Part shown: positions 6,695 through 8,486 of the stretch, in pieces
Numbering within the stretch: position 1 is the stretch's first letter
Layout: every line of letters starts with the position of its first letter
NCBI GenBank assembly: GCA_002378585.1
Contig: DFSJ01000135.1
Location: forward strand, 499 to 8,984
Length of the DNA: 8,486 nt
Origin: Flavobacteriaceae bacterium UBA3440
GTDB lineage: Bacteria > Bacteroidota > Bacteroidia > Flavobacteriales > Flavobacteriaceae
Reading direction: 5' to 3'
Made by a program: the position numbers and the translations under genes
Notes under the pieces: generated by a model
Told to the model about the DNA's origin: nothing
Databases searched by the model: none
What the model saw: the letters and a program-made list of their open reading frames with translations, nothing else

Positions 6695-7158
6695 CTCTTA
6701 TCCGTGTATGTGCCAAATAGGCTGTTTAGTTTTTCTGTGCGGTAATCAAATATTCCTTGAAGTTGTCTGCGCACAAATACCGCATGAGCCAATTGACCTA
6801 AAGGTCCCATGGGAAGTTTATAATGCACCCAATCCTCCATCTCCACACCGCCCTCAATAGGATGTAAAAAATGTTTGTGGTGCCAAAATGCATATGGACC
6901 AAAACGCTGCTCATCGACAAAAAATTGACCAGGAGCCACGTGGGTGATCTCTGTCACCCAATTTAATTTCAACCCCAACAAGGGCTTTACCGTATAGCGA
7001 ATAATTTGTCCTGCATAAACCTTTCGGTCAGCACCAGACAAAATATCGAACCCCATGTAGGTGGGTGTAATTTCTCTAAGATTTTTCGGATCGGAAAAAA
7101 ATGCCCAAGCCTCTGCAACAGAAATGGGTAGTTTTTGTTTCGTGTGTAGTTCGTACAT
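6691..7158 (-). CDS. SRPBCC-family (START/Bet v 1-like) protein
   Basis: A 155-residue protein with the helix-grip fold of the SRPBCC superfamily, which forms a hydrophobic cavity for lipids or other small ligands. It opens with KQKLPISVAEAWAFFSDPKN (residues 7-26), the standard first strand and helix. It then carries DEQRFGPYAFWHHKHFL at 82-98, a characteristic segment of the COG4276-like subgroup, and a C-terminal helix at about 117-148. No catalytic function is known to me for this subgroup and I see no catalytic signature. The start is ATG at 7156-7158. A further upstream in-frame ATG at 7183-7185 lies on the other side of the proposed -7 box and would not be transcribed from it. This is the first gene of the photolyase operon and overlaps the SDR gene by 4 bases (ATGA). 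Confidence 0.87.
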   Translation of the reverse strand: MYELHTKQKLPISVAEAWAFFSDPKNLREITPTYMGFDILSGADRKVYAGQIIRYTVKPLLGLKLNWVTEITHVAPGQFFVDEQRFGPYAFWHHKHFLHPIEGGVEMEDWVHYKLPMGPLGQLAHAVFVRRQLQGIFDYRTEKLNSLFGTYTDKR

Positions 7159-7174
7159 ATCAGTTAACTTGAAA

Positions 7175-7182
7175 CAAAAATA
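7175..7182 (-). promoter_or_regulatory. -7 box of the photolyase operon
   Basis: On the minus strand this reads TATTTTTG, an exact TAnnTTTG match, and it ends 16 bases before the SRPBCC start codon. Its -33 region falls over the centre of the adjacent palindrome, so a bound regulator would block the promoter. The box is placed symmetrically with the plus-strand box at 7225-7232. Confidence 0.6.
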
Positions 7183-7186
7183 CACT

Positions 7187-7220
7187 TTTGTTTAACAGTT
7201 TTATAAAATTGTTAAACAAA
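7187..7220. promoter_or_regulatory. 34-bp near-perfect palindrome, likely operator of a divergent promoter pair
   Basis: The left arm TTTGTTTAACA (7187-7197) and right arm TGTTAAACAAA (7210-7220) are exact reverse complements. The 12 bases between them, GTTTTATAAAAT, are also self-complementary except for the pair 7198/7209. In total 16 of 17 base pairs match about a centre between 7203 and 7204. The two outward -7 boxes (7175-7182 minus, 7225-7232 plus) are centred on the same point, and the -33 regions of both promoters overlap inside the palindrome. This is the layout of a repressor site shared by divergent operons. The best candidate protein is the CarH/LitR-type regulator encoded in the minus-strand operon. 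The symmetry is seen directly and the assignment of regulator is inferred. Confidence 0.75.
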
Positions 7221-7224
7221 TTAA

Positions 7225-7232
7225 TATCTTTG
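7225..7232 (+). promoter_or_regulatory. -7 box of the pterin/folE operon
   Basis: TATCTTTG is an exact TAnnTTTG match and ends only 5 bases before the ATG at 7238. Transcription from it would begin at or within a few bases of the start codon, giving a leaderless or nearly leaderless mRNA. Its -33 region lies inside the palindrome at 7187-7220. Confidence 0.6.
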
Positions 7233-7237
7233 TGGGT

Positions 7238-7648
7238 ATGGAACAAGCTGCCATTTTTAGAAAAGAACACTTTAACGCCGCTCACAGGCTACACAACCCA
7301 GCCTGGGATGCACAAAAAAATCAAGAAGTGTTTGGTTTATGCAACAACCCGAATTTTCACGGCCACAATTATGAATTAATTGTGTGCGTTAAAGGACCTA
7401 TAGATCCTGAAACTGGGTATGTAATAGATACCAAAGCGTTGTCTGATCTAATCAAAAAAGAGGTGACCGACAAGCTCGATCACAAAAACCTCAATCTTGA
7501 CGTGCCAGAGTTTGGCCAGCTTAATCCAACTGCAGAAAATATAGCTCGGGTCATTTATCAGTGGCTCAAACCCCATATGAAAACCGAGCAGTCATGGAGT
7601 CTTACACTCTACGAAACACCCAGAAACTATGTTCAATACCCTGTCTAA
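7238..7648 (+). CDS. 6-pyruvoyl-tetrahydropterin synthase / 6-carboxytetrahydropterin synthase family protein
   Basis: A 136-residue tunnelling-fold enzyme acting on 7,8-dihydroneopterin triphosphate, the product of FolE. The zinc ligands are H16 (FNAAHRL), H41 and H43 (HGHNY), and the catalytic cysteine is C35. The charge relay D81-H82 (LDHKNLN) and the pterin-anchoring E126 (LYETPRNY) are present, as is NPTAEN at 96-101. The cysteine motif is CNNPNFHGH, that is C-x5-HGH, the spacing of tetrahydrobiopterin-type PTPS. QueD of queuosine synthesis usually has C-x3-HGH. The product could therefore be 6-pyruvoyl-tetrahydropterin, but a QueD role cannot be excluded. An in-frame GTG at 7232 lies within the -7 box, so the ATG is preferred. 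The gene overlaps folE by 20 bases and is divergent from the photolyase operon. Confidence 0.9.
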   Translation: MEQAAIFRKEHFNAAHRLHNPAWDAQKNQEVFGLCNNPNFHGHNYELIVCVKGPIDPETGYVIDTKALSDLIKKEVTDKLDHKNLNLDVPEFGQLNPTAENIARVIYQWLKPHMKTEQSWSLTLYETPRNYVQYPV

Positions 7649-8306
7649 ACATCAAATCGACCTAGAAGACGAATTAGGCGATGCCCATTCAGCCACCAGC
7701 ATTGAGACCCCGATGCGCGCAGACGCATTTGTCAAAAGCGACGAACAAAAAAAATTAGAAATCGCTGAGTTATTTGCCCAAATCATGGAAGTGATGGGGA
7801 TGGATCTTACGGATGATTCACTTAGGGGCACCCCTAAACGAGTGGCCAAGATGTATGTAGAGGAACTTTTTGGTGGGTTAAACCCTAAAAACAAGCCAGC
7901 GATGACCTTGTTTGAAAATAAGTTTCAATACAACCAAATGTTGGTCGAAAAAAACATCAGTTTCTACTCGAATTGCGAGCACCACTTTGTCCCCATTTTT
8001 GGCAAAGCACACGTTGCGTACCGTTCCAACGGCAAAGTAATTGGCCTGTCAAAACTAAACCGAATAGTACAGTACTACGCTGCAAGACCTCAGGTTCAAG
8101 AGCGCTTAACCAATCAAATAGGTCAAGAACTCATCGAAGTTTTGGGAACAACCGACGTAGCGGTGATCATGGACGCCAAGCATTTGTGCGTTTCCTCACG
8201 CGGAGTTAAAGATGATGCATCATCAACAGTTACTGTATTCTACAGCGGAATGTTCAACAAGCCAGAAAAAATGGCTGAGTTGCACCAATACATCAACAAG
8301 GACTAA
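7629..8306 (+). CDS. folE: GTP cyclohydrolase I (type IA)
   Basis: A 225-residue enzyme converting GTP to 7,8-dihydroneopterin triphosphate and formate, the entry step to folate, biopterin and queuosine-type pterins. The zinc ligands C116, H119 and C187 lie in [18 protein letters not shown] and [12 protein letters not shown]118 and H185 match the catalytic region of E. coli FolE (C110, H112, H113, C181). The conserved run [20 protein letters not shown] is at 139-158. The presence of the cysteines marks the zinc-dependent IA type, not the metal-flexible IB type. The ATG at 7629 overlaps the preceding gene by 20 bases. I keep it because the segment [18 protein letters not shown] that follows is typical of Bacteroidota FolE N-termini. 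The enzyme provides the substrate for the upstream PTPS-family enzyme, and the DUF2256 gene follows 5 bases later. Confidence 0.97.
   Translation: MFNTLSKHQIDLEDELGDAHSATSIETPMRADAFVKSDEQKKLEIAELFAQIMEVMGMDLTDDSLRGTPKRVAKMYVEELFGGLNPKNKPAMTLFENKFQYNQMLVEKNISFYSNCEHHFVPIFGKAHVAYRSNGKVIGLSKLNRIVQYYAARPQVQERLTNQIGQELIEVLGTTDVAVIMDAKHLCVSSRGVKDDASSTVTVFYSGMFNKPEKMAELHQYINKD
8298..8302 (+). promoter_or_regulatory. Shine-Dalgarno-like AAGGA before the DUF2256 gene
   Basis: AAGGA lies in the last codons of folE and ends 9 bases before the TTG at 8312. Most genes here lack such a site, so it supports the unusual TTG start. Confidence 0.4.
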
Positions 8307-8311
8307 AACTT

Positions 8312-8467
8312 TTGCGCAATTCTGCCCAAAAAACGATTGCTAAGGGTAATCTACCTCAAAAAACCTGTCCCGCTTGTCAACGACCCTTTTCCTGGCGTAA
8401 GAAATGGGAACGAGACTGGGACAGGGTAATTTATTGCAGCGATGCATGTCGAAAAAAAGGGAAATGA
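8312..8467 (+). CDS. DUF2256 family small zinc-ribbon protein, probable TTG start
   Basis: A 51-residue protein recognised by its core [20 protein letters not shown] (residues 12-31), followed by [20 protein letters not shown]. Four cysteines, C19, C22, C42 and C46, give CxxC-x19-CxxxC, a likely zinc-binding ribbon. The family is of unknown function and is often found near photolyase/cryptochrome genes, which fits here. There is no ATG or GTG in this frame after the stop at 8276-8278. The only common initiation codon before the core is TTG at 8312, with AAGGA 9 bases upstream. An ATT at the position where many homologues have Met-Ala-Lys is the alternative start. The TGA stop overlaps the ATG of the next gene (ATGA), so this protein is translated as part of the folE operon. 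Confidence 0.85.
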   Translation: MRNSAQKTIAKGNLPQKTCPACQRPFSWRKKWERDWDRVIYCSDACRKKGK

Positions 8468-8486
8468 ACACAGCAATAATTTGGTA
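8464..8486 (+). CDS. Start of a probable second photolyase/cryptochrome gene (partial)
   Basis: Only seven complete codons are visible, MNTAIIW, followed by TA. The pattern of small and hydrophobic residues ending in W matches the first beta strand of photolyase/cryptochrome proteins (xxIxWFRxDLR), as in the photolyase gene at 4692-5999. The ATG overlaps the stop of the DUF2256 gene by 4 bases, and DUF2256 genes commonly neighbour photolyase or DASH-cryptochrome genes. The subfamily cannot be decided from so few residues, and the identification rests mostly on context. Confidence 0.5.

Noticed and set aside
7159..7185. An upstream ATG adding nine residues to the SRPBCC protein
   Set aside because: It lies upstream of the matching -7 box at 7175-7182, so it would not be on the transcript, and the extra residues are not part of the fold.
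7232..7237. GTG as start of the PTPS-family gene
   Set aside because: The G of GTG is the last base of the TATCTTTG box, so it is not expected in the mRNA. The ATG two codons later fits.

Overview
The window looks like chromosomal DNA of a Bacteroidota member, probably a Flavobacteriales-type bacterium. Three things point there. Several intergenic regions carry TAnnTTTG boxes, the -7 element typical of this phylum. Gene starts have A/T-rich leaders and mostly lack strong Shine-Dalgarno sites. The protein types also fit (Bacteroidota-like CarH/LitR regulator, ABC1 kinase, CusA-type pump, FolE). This assignment is inference. I see no insertion sequence, phage gene, CRISPR array, tRNA or rRNA, and no gene-free stretch above about 120 bases.

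Left part (1-3147). The 5' end of a heavy-metal RND efflux pump gene (cusA/czcA type, minus strand) runs off the left edge. Upstream of it, on the same strand, is a beta-carbonic anhydrase gene. Divergent from that, a TetR-like regulator and an ABC1/UbiB-type atypical kinase form a two-gene plus-strand unit with only 3 bases between them.

Central part (3144-7158, minus strand). Five tightly packed genes read, in transcription order: SRPBCC protein, SDR-like protein, class I DNA photolyase, CarH/LitR-type MerR regulator with a B12-binding domain, flavin reductase-like protein. The junctions are ATGA (4-base overlap), TAATG (1-base overlap), a 5-base gap and a 47-base overlap, so this is almost certainly one operon. 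The regulator carries the W-x9-EH and E-x-H-x-x-G motifs of adenosylcobalamin photoreceptors, which suggests that light controls the operon.

Right part (7238-8486, plus strand). Divergent from that operon are a 6-pyruvoyl-tetrahydropterin synthase family gene, folE (GTP cyclohydrolase I), a very small DUF2256 zinc-ribbon gene that probably starts with TTG, and the first codons of a probable second photolyase/cryptochrome gene. These four also overlap or nearly abut.

The most striking feature is the 79-base region between the two operons. It holds a 34-bp near-perfect palindrome (7187-7220) flanked by two TAnnTTTG boxes that face away from each other and sit exactly symmetrically about its centre. 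My working model is a light-responsive divergon: a B12-dependent repressor binds the palindrome and controls one arm for DNA repair and flavin functions and another arm for pterin synthesis plus a second photolyase. Pterin and flavin are the two chromophore classes of photolyases, so the combination makes biochemical sense, but operator identity and pterin use are unproven.
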